Shown here: in pieces, positions 1 through 11,907 of the stretch
How the letters are laid out: the number at the start of each line of letters is the position of its first letter
Position numbering within the stretch: the stretch's first letter is position 1
Source: Antedon mediterranea
Lineage: Eukaryota > Echinodermata > Crinoidea > Comatulida > Antedonidae
Direction of reading: 5' to 3'
Length of the DNA: 64,000 nt
Assembly (NCBI RefSeq): GCF_964355755.1
Contig: NC_092674.1
Location: 16,375,001 to 16,439,000, forward strand
Made by a program: the position numbers and the translations under genes
Notes under the pieces: generated by a model
What the model was told of the DNA's origin: nothing
What the model saw: the letters and a program-made list of their open reading frames with translations, nothing else
Databases searched by the model: none

Positions 1-319
1 CATAAGACCCCACCACCAGATTTCCCATTATTTCTATCAATTCTACAAATTTCATATCATTTATCATTATTTCAGAATTATCTATATTGTTATATACGTA
101 ATAGAGAACACGGAAGGCTAATTGTATCATGCAACAATTGATATATTTTATTCTTCTGAAACTAACTTCCGCGACAGAGTGGGCCGTTCCTAAAATAAAC
201 AAAAATAACGGCCAACTTAGTTGAAACCAGGTTGTTGCAAGGTGAACTCATCATGAACCTGGAAATTACTTCGACCCGCGTACAATTGAAATTGAGTTGA
301 AAATCTACCGATGAAATCA

Positions 320-414
320 GAAATTGTCTTCCTAAGATAGAAATATACAATATCGTAATAGTGAAAACTAATGTTATCAAATTTACATTTCACTGTACAT
401 CTGAGATAGATCAG
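320..414 (+). CDS. Possible internal exon of unidentified upstream gene
   Basis: A reading frame ends in a good donor (GATCAG/GTAGGT) at 414, in phase 0, which matches the phase of the next exon at 659. The segment reads ...IEIYNIVIVKTNVIKF and then TFHCTSEIDQ. The frame is open from 301, but I see no strong pyrimidine-rich acceptor. AG dinucleotides at 318-320, 339-340 and 360-361 are all possible starts, so the 5' edge is uncertain. The opposite strand is also open here, which lowers confidence. Confidence 0.35.
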
Positions 415-658
415 GTAGGTTTCCAAGGCAGAGATTTGTACCAAAGTTTTTCAATTGTGCTCGCCTATGTCAGAATTAACCGTAATTTATATATAGAAGC
501 TCTCACACAAAAAAAACAAAAAAAATTTCAAATAATAAATATTAAGGCAGAAAAAACGGGTAACTGCTAGTGTTTATTATTATTTCACATTGTCTCAGGG
601 AAGATTGGTCTTTTCTCACTGATTCTATAATAAACAAATCGTGTTTATTTTTTTGCAG

Positions 659-753
659 CGGCTTTCTGACTTGTGTGCATTAATTTTGAAGCAACATGGG
701 TTGGATAATGTCTATACAGAAGTTTCCAAGGACCTGGCAATTATTATCAACAG
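659..753 (+). CDS. Penultimate exon of unidentified upstream gene
   Basis: A poly-T tract plus TTTTGCAG forms a strong acceptor before 659 and the donor is AACAG/GTTTGT. Only one frame is open across the exon; it starts RLSDLCALILKQHGLDNVYT and leaves two bases of a split codon. That phase (2) matches the terminal exon at 1643. I do not recognise the protein. It could be an alpha-helical segment. Confidence 0.65.
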
Positions 754-1642
754 GTTTGTATTGTATTGTTCTAATTTATTATCCTAAAAGGAGTCATGTT
801 TTCTTTTCTGTTGGTACAATATCTTACCAGTTAAGGCAGAACAAACATTTCTCAGAATTACTCGATTTAACTGAAATTTTGTGTGTGGAGAAATCTATAG
901 AAATTCATTCTACTGAAAGTTTTGTGAATTTTTCAAACTTTAAATCTCAAAATGATCTTTTATTGTACTTTATATGTACTAGACAGAGCCATACATTGTT
1001 GTTAATGTTACCATACCAGTCGAATTGCTGGAACAGTGTCCCATATTACATACTGTAGGTAATGCTATCTTTTATAAATGATTGAAACAGTCAATGGTTA
1101 AAGGAGTTTTATAGTCTGCCAAAGTAAATCTAGTTTTCATGTTGGTGGGGCGAATACTTTAATGCAACAAAGCCTGTGCATCTTAGTACCGGTATATGAT
1201 GTGCTTTAATTTTGAATGTTAAAAAATCCTGAATATACAAATAATGAATATTTTTTAGGTGAAATATTCTCTCCACAAATACGAAACATGTTATTTGTGG
1301 AAAAAGATCTCCTCTAGGCCTATCTTAGCCTAGGCCTACAGTAGTTGGTGTTTTTCCCTCTTTTTTCCCAATGATTCAACTTATTGTTATCATTCCCACT
1401 GATGCAAAATCAGATGATTTATAGCAAAGTATACCGCTTTTCAAAATTTAGTTCAGACTAATTATGCAAACAAAAGCCTCAATGACCCAAAACATTGTTA
1501 CAACCTCAGGCTTGATCAGTTATAAGTGGAAAGGAATTGCGCTGATTGTGTGTTCTTTTAAATGGCTTTGATATGACTCGTTTTCACAATGTAAGTGTCA
1601 GAGAAATATTTCATTAAATTTTCTTTTGCTTTTCATTTTTAG

Positions 1643-1829
1643 CTACACCATTTGTGATTGTTGCCAAGGACCTTTATATGGATCTGGTTTAAGACTCATC
1701 CGGCCATGTCGCAAAGCTTTTGGCATTCGGAGGTTGCCATTTTACTTTTTGTCATGTTCACCCCAATGTAAACATTTATTTATGTCAAATGTGGAGTCGC
1801 TTTCAGAGATATTGTACCTAGATAAATAA
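1643..1829 (+). CDS. Terminal exon, Cys-rich C-terminus of unidentified protein
   Basis: The acceptor is CATTTTTAG at 1634-1642. Joined in phase 2 to the exon at 659, it encodes about 62 residues and a TAA stop at 1827. The peptide is rich in cysteine: a CDCC cluster near its start, then single cysteines in PCRKAF, LSCSP and QCKHL. This suggests a small metal-binding or disulfide-bonded C-terminus. The ending SLSEILYLDK is followed at once by a polyadenylation signal overlapping the stop. No family is recognised. An ATG-initiated reading starting at 1626 would run into the intron and is less likely. Confidence 0.65.
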
Positions 1830-1830
1830 A
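1825..1830 (+). terminator. Polyadenylation signal AATAAA
   Basis: AATAAA overlaps the stop codon of the upstream gene's last exon. If it is used, the 3' UTR is extremely short. Confidence 0.5.
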
Positions 1831-2843
1831 GTTTCCTTCTAACACAGACCAAAGAATTTTTCTTTTTATGAAATCAATGCAACTTTATACTGTATAATTC
1901 TTTTTAGTAATTTCTGTTATTACTACTCAGTAATAAATTGACTATAGATAGAATTTGATTTTGTAAAAAAATTCATGATATATTGGTCTTTTATTGCAAT
2001 AGTCAACATATAATGTAAAATAGCCTGAAGGCTAAAACCACAATATTTACATAATTGATAAGGCATCTATATATAAATTTACGTAAGGGGAAAATTTGGT
2101 ATTATGATCGCGCCTTTTTACTCGATGGTATATAAAGTTGGTTCATACTTTCGGTACTGATTTTAACCACTTGATGTAACCCTGTTTACTAATTAAATTT
2201 AGTTAGATAATTAGTTTTTGACAATTAAAACAAATTTAGGTTCAACGATTTGCCCCAAATAGGGTGTTTTCTGATCAGGGTATACACTGTCTAATGGATG
2301 TCCATCTTGAAAAATACCCGCACACAATAATACGAGGATGCTTCGCATTTTCCTATCTCCCCCTATGATAATTGTTATTAATAGCTGAAAACTGGTTGAA
2401 CAGCTTGAGTACAGCATCATAATGTTGAAGATTTTCTTTAAAAAATACTATTTTGATAGATTTAATATACGTTTATACAAATGTATTGATTTGCGATGAA
2501 TGGAACATTCCAAATTATTTGGTTTAACCATAGAGGTATAGGCCTACCTCCATACACAAGTAGATAAATTTATGGGCCCTTGGAGAATAAACATAAGTAG
2601 TTTTGCAATGCTGTACAATACTCTAAATAGGTATTAACCACATTTGAATCGAAAATTTCTTACTGTGAGTGTTGGTACTGTTAGATATAATATAAAAAAT
2701 ATACAACTAATTTATATTACTGTGACTGTGGGGGTAGGCCCTATTGTTAGATTACAGTATAAACATATAATATACAAATAAACTTTATTACTGACAGTTG
2801 CTTCTCAACGTTTGTATTAATTAATAATAAAAAAATATCTATA
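1831..2843. other. Intergenic AT-rich sequence, nothing recognised
   Basis: No coding exon, RNA gene or structured repeat is visible. Short open frames on the minus strand (around 2211-2420) lack splice sites or family resemblance. Confidence 0.5.
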
Positions 2844-4112
2844 AGGCCAAATAAAAAAAAATACTTGTTAAGCGTCACACCCTCATAAATTTTCAGGGGC
2901 GGGGGGACGGTTTTTTTTTTTTTTTTTTTAACTTTTTATGGAGGTATAATTTTGCGCGATGGACGTTTTGGCCCACTTTTTTTTTAGGACGAAACGTCAA
3001 ACTTTTAAAATGCGAAACAGAACAAAATTGGCTATGTATGAAATATTATTGCTTATGACAAAATTGAGTTTTGTATTGTTTATCCAGACGTAATTAAAAC
3101 ATTAAATTTAATTGCCACCGAGCGAAATTGTAGGCCCTAGACTAATCCGTCCAAGCTGCCACCCCGCCTCACTCATCGGCGGCCATGGTCCGCCGTCTCT
3201 CGCTCGACTCATCTATCCAGGAAATTCCCTATCGCGAGAAGCATGATGTTGGTCTCAATATTAATACTAAATTATAGTGGGCTGATTTTGAAAACAGCTT
3301 ACGGCATTTCTTAAGTGAATTTTTATTCAACGTATTCATTCTTCTTTGATGAATCCGTTGCCAATTGCTGTGTAAATCAGTATTTAAAGTTGTGATGCGA
3401 AAAGTGTGTGTAATTATTCCACAGGTAAACCAGGCATAAGAAAACACATCGCCGGGCCCATCGCCCAACAGGACCTCGTGGTGTGCCGATCTCGAGCGCG
3501 AGATCATCATAAACAAAATTGGTAGAGTCCATTATGTATGGGGTGTTTCCTATTTACGAACCTATAAAAAACGCGTTTCGACCACTGTGTAGGCAAAATA
3601 TTTATTTCAGTAATCCCTAAATTGATAATCGTGTATTCTGTAATCACGTGACTGATGATGTAATCCTCAGCGACGTACTAAATGCACGTGATTTAATGTG
3701 TTGGGGAAAAAGCTTGCTGTTTACCACACATGATTCGCGGTGCTATTCGCGTTTCCTGACGTAAATCGGCGGCGTGTAAATGAAACAATTGTTTTCACCA
3801 AATTGCCGTTGTCGACATAGAGCGATCGGTGGCTAGCTAGCGTGGCTAAGCTAAGAAGTACGTATTTTTCAAAAATTACACCAGCCTAGCAAACATTTGC
3901 TAGTTTTGAAATTTTCAACTAGCAATTATGAAGAATCTACTAGCAAAATGCTAGTTTGCTAGCGCAAATTTTGAGCCCTGCTCTAGAGCTGGGCCGGGCC
4001 GCTAAACTTTCCGTTGTATATGGGTAAAAAAAAAATAAAAATAAAAAGAGAGGCGGCTGGATAATCAGGAGCGGGCGGTGACGCTTAACAAGTATGTTTT
4101 TTTATTTGGCCT
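2844..4112. mobile_element. Non-autonomous DNA element, inverted ends AGGCCAAATAAA, nested
   Basis: The left end AGGCCAAATAAAAAA...CTTGTTAAGCGTCAC (2844-2880) is repeated inverted at 4077-4112. No target duplication could be confirmed. Inside, 2960-3980 is homologous to the interior and right end of the hAT-like element at 42440-43777, ending in the same GAGCCCTG terminus. One element therefore appears to have inserted in, or been captured by, another. No transposase frame is seen. Confidence 0.65.
2960..3980 (+). mobile_element. 5'-truncated second copy of the hAT-like CAGGGCTCG element
   Basis: It shares long near-identical blocks with 42757-43777, for example AACGTCAAACTTTTAAAAT, GGCTATGTAT and GCTAGTTTTGAAATTTTCAA. 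It ends in GAGCCCTG as that copy does. The CAGGGCTCG left terminus is missing, so this copy is partial. It lies inside the AGGCCAAAT-ended element. Confidence 0.65.
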
Positions 4113-4867
4113 AAACGTTGTAGTGATGTATCGTTAAATGTACTTTACTATTTCAATCGACTATGACAGTTTTATTATTACCGTATTATAAACAATTGAT
4201 TAACTAGATTCGTTGTCCCGTAAAACCTTTAGTCTTGTACAGCGCCACCTACCGGTGGTTCCGGGGACATTGTGTCAAGAATAAAACTCAGAATTACTGT
4301 ATTTACGGCCATTGACTTTGTTATACACTATCCATTCACTTTGAAATATATATAGACTAAAAAATGAAAGCAATACTGCAGGACATGGAACAAATAGTAT
4401 ATACCTTAATTTTGACTGTTCATACTTTGCGAAAATAAAATGCCAAACTATTTATTTGATACATATAGATTAAATAAAAAAGTTTAACATAAATCGATTA
4501 AAAAATACATTGCTGAGGAAACATGAATTGTTAAGTTTTTATGTTCAACAATATATAAAACGTTTTGTTTTTGTGTGTTCAGTTGTATTCATTTACATTT
4601 TATTTTTATTTCAATGGTTTTGATATTTTTGAATTTTTTTTGTGTGGGAGATTTGTTAGCTATTTGCTACTTCTGTAATTAAATTGTGGTCCGTGCTCTG
4701 CATGGTCTTGTCTGCCAGATTAAAACATTTTAATGATAAAATATGAATATGAATTCAGTTATAGAATAATTCGTGTTATTTGTTTCATTTCATGTTTTTT
4801 TTATATTTTGCAAATTTTTTTTGCTAGTTTTGTAATTTCATTTTTAACCTTAAGCGATGATACTTAA

Positions 4868-4965
4868 TAATTACACATGTCCCGGATTTGAACTCGAACG
4901 TATACTACGCATTGATATCAATGGCCACGGTGTTTTACTTACTCAGCCAAACCGTGATTTACGAA
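4868..4965 (-). repeat. tRNA-like (degenerate tRNA or SINE head)
   Basis: On the minus strand an A-box-like TTTGGCTGAGTAAG is followed about 45 bases later by a B-box-like GAGTTCAAATCCGGG. These are internal RNA polymerase III promoter elements of tRNA genes. I could not fold a full cloverleaf, so this looks like a tRNA-derived repeat rather than a functional tRNA. Confidence 0.4.
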
Positions 4966-5049
4966 AATCATTCTGTTCAAAGAATAGGTGTAATTAATTA
5001 TTATTAATTAAAACCAATGACGCATTCATTCGATACGATTGACTGTTTT

Positions 5050-5495
5050 TTAGCGGACCGGCATGGTATTTGTAGATCCGGCTGCATTTTTTTTTCCAGG
5101 ACGAACGTGGGCAGAAATAATGAATAATTCATTACCTTATTTATTTTCTATTATAAAGAATTGCAAGATAGCTGATCTACTTCCTAAATATACTAAACCT
5201 AACCCCCTAAATTAAATCTCTCTCAACTATTTAAAAAAACATGTTCTTGAAAGACCTCGAATCGAGGGCTCCAGTGTAATAGGTTAACGCCTATACCACT
5301 AGACCAAACATTTCGGTTGGCGAACGCTGTTTACATAAATGATGTAATCTCTCTGTGCATATTCTCTCTGCTGAATGTAGACAATAAGCGCATGCGCGAG
5401 AGTAGTTGGGGGTTAAGCCACGCCCATTTATGTAAATTACCCACGTTCGTCCTGGAAAAAAAAATTACGCGGTCCGGCCATGGCGGTACACAAGA
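5050..5495. mobile_element. Small inverted-repeat element with internal tRNA-like box
   Basis: The block TTTTCCAGGACGAACGTGGG (ending near 5112) recurs inverted at about 5438-5460. GCGGACCGGCATGG-like sequence lies outside both. Between them, 5247-5312 on the minus strand reads as a degenerate tRNA (TGGTCTAGTGGTATAGG A-box, GATTCGAGGTC B-box) whose T stem does not pair well. Probably a non-autonomous element or SINE. Confidence 0.5.
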
Positions 5496-5699
5496 GAGGA
5501 GGTTGCGTACTTTATACAGTGAGGTAACATAGTCAAATTACTACTATTTTTTGCCTTTTTTTAGTGTTTATCCTTAAAATTTAGGAAAGTGACTAACTTT
5601 ATTTTATAAACTCAAAAACACTCAATCCTTCCCCACTCCCGAGATCAACATGCATTATCTCCTTATTTTCAAAATATGGCTGCATCATAAGTTTTTGTG

Positions 5700-6755
5700 A
5701 CTCTAATTGTAACCCCCATGGGTTACTATTAGACTTTAATTGTAACCCCCATGGGTTACTATTAGAGTGGGTTATTATTATAGATTGACTTAAGGTGGTT
5801 ACTATGGCGCTAGTTCCGTTTCGCACCTGTCGTTTATTTCAACTCAAAATTGGTTAAGTAACTTTATCGTGACTACCACACCTTAGAATTAGGCCTCAAA
5901 AATATTTTTACGAAGGAGATCACACAAAAAGTAAAAAATAAATCCTTTAAATTGATGAATTTACAGACGTGTTTCTCGCACATCGGTTCGTGAATTTCGC
6001 ATACTCCATGTTCAATGTTGTTGTTTCTATGGAGCGCCAAAAGAGCAATCATAATAGAGGGCTAAAAACTCAATAAATTGTGTATATTTAATGCATTTAT
6101 TGGTGAAAATTACGTTCAATTTTATCATATTTTGTCAATGTCAATTCAACAAAAATATTACTGTTGATACTGTACATGGTTTTTGCAGGAACTTTTAGGA
6201 ATGAAAATCGACAAATTCATCATCATATTACATGTACTGTAGGGGTATACCTAATCTAAATAATATTCCTCTTAGTCTTAGTCTTACTCTTAGGTCTAGG
6301 GTTGGTTGCTATTTGGAAACAGCAAATTATTAGCAGTAAAATGTTACAGCATTTTTATTGACAAAATATATTAAAATTAAACGTGTATTTCAATTATAAA
6401 TGCATTAAAAGAAGACGCATTCCACTGAGTTTTTAACCATCTATTGTTGTTGCTCTTTTGGCGCTCCATAGAAACAAAAATATTGAACTTCGAGTATGCT
6501 AAATTCGCGAACGGTATGCGAGAAACATGTCTGTAAAATCATCAATTTAAGGATTTATTAGTTACTTTTTATGTGATTCTTCTTCATAAAAGTACTTATG
6601 AGGCCCAATTTTAAGGTGTGGTATTCACAATAAGTTGCTTAACAATTTGGAGTCAAAAGGAAGTCGAAATAAAAACAGGTGCGAAACGGAACTAGTGCCG
6701 TTACTATTAGAAGGGGCTTACTATTACTATTAGTGTGGGTTACTATTAGAAGATT
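5700..6755. mobile_element. Long-inverted-repeat element (about 400-bp arms)
   Basis: The left arm (about 5700-6110) is repeated inverted on the right (about 6380-6755). Shared landmarks are a GTTTCTATGGAGCGCCAAAAG block, CGTGTTTCTCGCA, AAATTGATGAATTTACAGAC and AACTAGTGCC-type sequence near the outer ends. The left end contains a 32-bp unit with the palindrome GTAACCCCCATGGGTTAC repeated twice (5707-5765). GGTTACTATTAG motifs recur at the right end. No coding frame is seen. Confidence 0.6.
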
Positions 6756-7018
6756 TACGATATAGTCTAGGACCTGGGTCAGATTTGTATGCATTTAATT
6801 TAGAAGAGAATAATTTGACCCCAACGAACAACATGGAATGTGTGCCAAATTCGCTATCCGGGACGAACATGCCCAAAATCGGGGTCAAAGGTTAAAAATG
6901 TGTGGTTCTTATATCTCGACAACCACTTGTCGTACAGATTTGCTTTTGGTGTCAAATTGGTCAAAATATACATATTTATATTCGGTCTAACACGAAACAG
7001 CGAAAAAATGACCGGAAA

Positions 7019-8475
7019 TGCTTTTACTGACCTTTGACCCAAAAATGACCAAAAAACACATTTTCAGGTTAAATTATTCTTTAAAATGTCAATGGACAAA
7101 CTGTATGGTATCAAATGAAAGCATACACAATATGCTACCCATTGCTACCCAACTTGTATTGAAAATTTTTAATTATGAAGCTAATTGTATGGAAAATGTG
7201 CATATTTTGATTATTTTTATACAAAAAATGAATATTTGGTAGCGTAATTGATAATTATGTTTATTTATATAATATTTTTGATTATTTTTATACAAAAAAT
7301 GAATATTTGGTAGCGTAATTGTTATGTTTATTTATATAACATTAATAATTTAAGTGTTTGAAAAAAATATTTGGTATCAAATGAAAGCCCATAAAATATT
7401 CTATCCATTGCTACCCAACTTGTATTAAAAATCTGTAATTATGATGCTAATTTTGTTAAAAATGTGCATATTTTATTATTTTTTGACTAAAATGAGTATA
7501 TTAAATAGTGTAAAGTTATTTTGGTTTATTTATAATATTAAATAATTCAAGAGTTCTTTTGGTGTCAAATTGTTTAGAATATACATATTTATATTTGGTC
7601 TAACACAACTTTTATCGAAAAAATGACCGGAACTGCTTTTACTGACCTTTGACCCAAAAATGACCAAAAAACACATTTTCAGGTTAAATTATTCTTTAAA
7701 ATGCCAATGGACAAACTGTATGGTATCAAATGAAAGCATACACAATATGCTACCCATTGCTACCAAACTTGTATTGAACATTTTTAATTATGAAGCTAAT
7801 TGTATGGAAAATGTGCATATTTTGATTATTTTTATACAAAAAATGAATATTTGGTAGCGTAATTGTTATGTTTATTTATATAATATTTTTGATTATTTTT
7901 ATACAAAAAATGAATATTTGGTAGCGTAATTGATTTATGTTTATTTATATAATATTAATAATTTAAGTGTTTGAAAAAAATATTTGGTATCAAATGAAAG
8001 CCCATAAAATATTCTATCCATTGCTACCCAACTTGTATTAAAAATCTGTAATCATGATGCTAATTTTGTTAAAAATGTGCATATTTTATTATTTTTTGAC
8101 TAAAATGAGTATATTAAATAGTGTAAAGTTATTTTGGTTTATTTATAATATTAAATAATTCAAGAGTTCTTTTGGTGTCAAATTGTTTAGAATATACATA
8201 TTTATATTTTGTCTAACACAACTTTTATCGAAAAAATGACCGGAACTGCTTTTACTGACCTTTGACCCAAAAATGACCAAAAAACACATTTTCAGGTTAA
8301 ATTATTCTTTAAAATGCCAATGGACAAACTGTATGGTATCAAATGAAAGCATACACAATATGCTACCCATTGCTACCAAACTTGTATTGAACATTTTTAA
8401 TTATGAAGCTAATTGTATGGAAAATGTGCATATTTTGATTATTTTTATACAAAAAATGAATATTTGGTAGTGTAA
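7019..8475 (+). repeat. 613-615-bp tandem repeat array
   Basis: Two full units and the start of a third. Each contains a 65-codon frame beginning MTKKHIFRLNYSLKC. The copies are nearly identical at the DNA level, so the frame may be open by descent rather than selection. Each unit also carries doubled AATGAATATTTGGTAGCGTA blocks. The third unit is broken by the SINE at 8483. Confidence 0.75.
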
Positions 8476-8482
8476 TTGTTAT

Positions 8483-8808
8483 AGTAATAATAATAATACC
8501 ACATTTATATAGCACCCTTTTCATGAGTAATCATGCTCAAAGGCGCTTTACAAGCATTATTACCCCAGTATTTTTTGGGATCAAACACGTATGGAAACAT
8601 ACTCCCATAATGCAGCCAGTAACCAGCGCAAAGTTGTGTCTAGATCTAACTGGGTACCCATTTATACACCTGGGTTGAGAGAGGCAACGTAAGTAAAGTA
8701 TCTTGCCTACGGATACAAGCAATGCGGCGAGAGTTGGATTTGAACCTAGGTCTGACGATCGGTAGTCCAACGTCCAACACACTGCGCCAGATTCAACACA
8801 CTGCGCCA
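8483..8808 (-). mobile_element. tRNA-derived SINE with (ATT)n tail
   Basis: Read on the minus strand, it opens with a tRNA-like head: TGGCGCAGTGTGTTGGACG, then the B-box AGGTTCAAATCC. It continues through a core including CAACCCAGGTGTATAAATGG and ends TTGTAAAGCGCCTTTGAGCA ... GCTATATAAATGTGG followed by (TTA)n. A GTTAT duplication flanks it (8478-8482 and 8809-8813). The head is partly duplicated (two ACACTGCGCCAG copies). It resembles widespread metazoan SINEs with a GCGCTATATAAA tail. Confidence 0.75.
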
Positions 8809-10265
8809 GTTATAATGTTTATTTATATAATATTAAATAATTAAAGTGTTTGAAAAAACTATTTGGTATCAAATGAAAGCCCATAAAATATTCTATCCAT
8901 TGCTACCCAACTTGTATTAAAAATCTGTAATTATGATGCTAATTTTGTTAAAAATGTGCATATTTTATTATTTTTTTACTAAAATGAGTACAGTATATTA
9001 AATAGTGTAATGTTATTTTGGTTTATTTATAATATTAAATAATTCAAGAGTTCTTTTGGTGTCAAATTGTTTAGAATATAAATATTTATATTTGGTAGCG
9101 TAATTGATAATTATGTTTATTTATATAATATTAAATAATTTAAGTGTTTGGAAAAACTATTTGGTATCAAATGAAAGCCCATAAAATATTCTATCCATTG
9201 ATACCCAATTTTAAATAATTTAAGTGTTTGGAAAATGTGCATATTTTATTGATTTAAAATGTAACATATTGGACAAAGTAACATCCAATATGAATAATAT
9301 TTTTAGTTAAAATTAATGGCATATAGTCTAGGACCTGGGTCAGATTTGTTGGCATTTAATTTAGGAGAAAATATCTCAACTGTTATAGGATTATTTGCTC
9401 TTAACTACCCTCAGCCTAGATATAAAAAATACAACATAATTAATATCTAAAAGTGATAAAACAGTAAAAATTTGTTCAAAATGCTTGGTAAATTTACCAA
9501 GATCTTCCAAACACTTGAATTATTTAATATTATAAATAAACCAAAATAAATTTACACTATTTAATATACTCATTTTTGTAAAAAAATTAAAAAATATGTA
9601 CATTTTTAACAAAATTAGCATCATAATTACCGATTTTTAATACAAGTTGGGTAGCAATGGATAGAATATTATATGGGCTTTCATTTGATACCAAATAGTT
9701 TTTCCAAACACTTAAATTATTTAATATTATATAAATAAACATAACAATTACGCTACCAAATATTCATTTTTTGTATAAAAATAATCAAAATATGCACATT
9801 TTCCATACAATTAGCTTCATAATTAATTTTCAATACAAGTTGGGTAGCAATGGGTAGCATATTGTGTATGCTTTCATTTGATACTATACAGTTTGTCCAT
9901 TGGCATTTTAAAGAATAATTTAACCTGAAAATGTGTTTTTTTATCATTTTTGGGTCAAAGGTCAGTAAAAGCATTTGCGGTCATGTTTTCGCTAAAAGTT
10001 GTGTTAGACCGAATATAAATATTTATATTCTGAACAATTTGACACCAAAAGCAAATCTGTACGACAAGTGGTTGTCGAGATATAAGAACCACATATTTTT
10101 AACCTTTGACCCCGATTTTGGGCATGTTCGTCCCAGATAGCGAATTTGGCACACATTCCATGTTGTTCATTGGGGTCAAATTATCCTATAACAGTTGGGA
10201 TATTCTCTCCTAAATTAAATAGATACAAATCTGACCCAGGTCCTAGACTAATATACAAAAGGCCC

Positions 10266-10751
10266 ACGTGAGTGAAGCCTGTTCACTCAAATGTAGGTCA
10301 AACAACTGTCAACTAAATGAGTAAAAACTATAACAAATTCAGAACTTACGCTCTGGCATCTTAAACAAACAAATGATTATTTGTTCTTTTTTAACTATTT
10401 TCGTCGACTCGCCTCAAACCTAAAACTGTGAGGCCGCACTAACAATTTCGCTCAATGACGAAACACAAGGGAAACAGGGACACGTTTGAATGTGCCAAAT
10501 AGTTGATTTTGTTTCCATTACAAAACAACAAGAAGGCCATATACATGGCTGCCCGTGCTCAAATTTGTTAGTGTTTACCGACCGACCGACCAATCAACCG
10601 ACCGACATAGTGAGCTGTAGAGTCGCGTTGCACGCGACTAAAAATACCAAATATTTATTCATTTGTTTGGGTACCGATGGTGTTCCTTTAATATGGGGTT
10701 CGACTGTAATATAACTTTAAAAAATGTACTGTTTTTCTATTTATTTATTTA
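10266..10751. other. No gene seen
   Basis: Spacer between two elements. It contains a short tandem of ACCGACCGACC-type sequence near 10578-10606. No coding or RNA gene is supported. Confidence 0.5.
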
Positions 10752-11738
10752 TACCGTATTTATTCGAAAACGCCCACACTTTGTTGAATAACGCCTCAAG
10801 ACATGCATAATATTGTATTACAACACATCAATTCGTACTAGAATTCATTGAATGATTGACATGATCTTTACCAAGCATTTTGATACAATTTTTACTGTAT
10901 TTTATCACTTCTTGATATTACTTGTGTTGTATTTTTTTTATATCTAATGGGTACTTATTTGATTATATTACATAGCCTATGTAAATACGCGAACGTGATT
11001 GGTTGAAACTGCATCACATGACTTCCGCTGCGAGGATTGTAAATCCTATATATCCTCGAGAACGATGATATTGACGGAGTAATTTTCGCGTAATTATCGT
11101 GTCCCTGTCACTAATCATATAAATTCTCGAGTACGATGATATTGACTGTGTAATTTTCATGTGGCAACACTCGCGTTTGCCGATAAATAAACAAAAGTCA
11201 TCTACTGGGTCTTGAACTCGCGATGAAATTGTCACGCCATCACAAGACAACGCTTCATGCGCTGCGCCACGGAACTTGCTTGACGAAATTAATCATCTAA
11301 ACTATTTAAACTATGCATACATAGCGCCCTCATTTATTTTTAGTCCTCCCTAGATGTGATGAAACACCATTTGTGATTGGTTAATACTCACAGTTGTAAC
11401 CGGTACGCGTGCGACGCACTGAACATCTGGTGATTCGGCTCGAAAGAAGACGAATTATTATTTATTCGGCCTACCTGATAATATTATTATTATTAATGTA
11501 GGCTTATTGATGGAAATTCTTCTGTTATTATTTAAACGACCTAGGCTAGTGAATATTTTATTGTAAAGGAATCATTAATTAGTAATTATCTGTATATTAT
11601 TGTTCGAAAGGTAAGGTGTCTGGGCAGCTTGTTTACATACAATACAAAAAGGAGGCCTAGCCTAGCTACCCGACCCAGCAGATATTCTACTTGTTGTTGG
11701 CTATGTAATATAACAGATATCGCCTTTTATATCGGTAA

Positions 11739-11875
11739 AATATAAGATTAGACATCCCCTCGGGAATGATATTAAGTTCTTGGGAATTATATATTTCCCT
11801 CAGCTGGCGCTTCGGGAAATATATATTTCCTCGAACATAATATATCATTCCCTCGGGGATGTCTAATCTTATATT
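11739..11875. repeat. Compound hairpin
   Basis: Outer arms of about 34 bp (TATAAGATTAGACATCCCC...; 11739-11772) are inverted at 11842-11875. Inner arms GGAATTATATATTTCC and GGAAATATATATTTCC form a second hairpin. A copy of the right arm plus its flank, through TTAACCTCTAAGCAGTCAAT, is present in inverse orientation at about 34074-34120. Confidence 0.8.
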
Positions 11876-11907
11876 TAACCTCTAAGCAGTCAATATCTGT
11901 ATAATAT

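Larger units (their letters stand above)
6760..10254. mobile_element. 3.5-kb element with long inverted ends and 613-615-bp tandem repeats
   Basis: The ends TAGTCTAGGACCTGGGTCAG (about 6762) and its inverse (to about 10252) are followed by several hundred bases of imperfect inverted repeat, including GGGGTCAAAGGTTAAAAATG and CCACTTGTCGTACAGATTTG. ATA flanks both ends and may be a target duplication. Inside, a 613-615-bp unit recurs in tandem (TGCTTTTACTGACC at 7019, 7634 and 8247). A partial copy is on the opposite strand at 9753-9974. A second TAGTCTAGGACC end at about 9322 suggests nesting. Confidence 0.7.

Noticed and set aside
696-1058. 120-codon open frame as a gene
   Set aside because: It overlaps a better-supported exon (659-753) in another frame and runs through its donor site into the intron.
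4868-5312. Two functional tRNA genes
   Set aside because: A- and B-box motifs are present, but full cloverleaf stems do not pair; they look like SINE heads or pseudogenes.
7018-9974. Repeated 65-74-codon frames as a gene family
   Set aside because: They sit in nearly identical tandem DNA copies with no splice or start context, so openness is explained by recent duplication.
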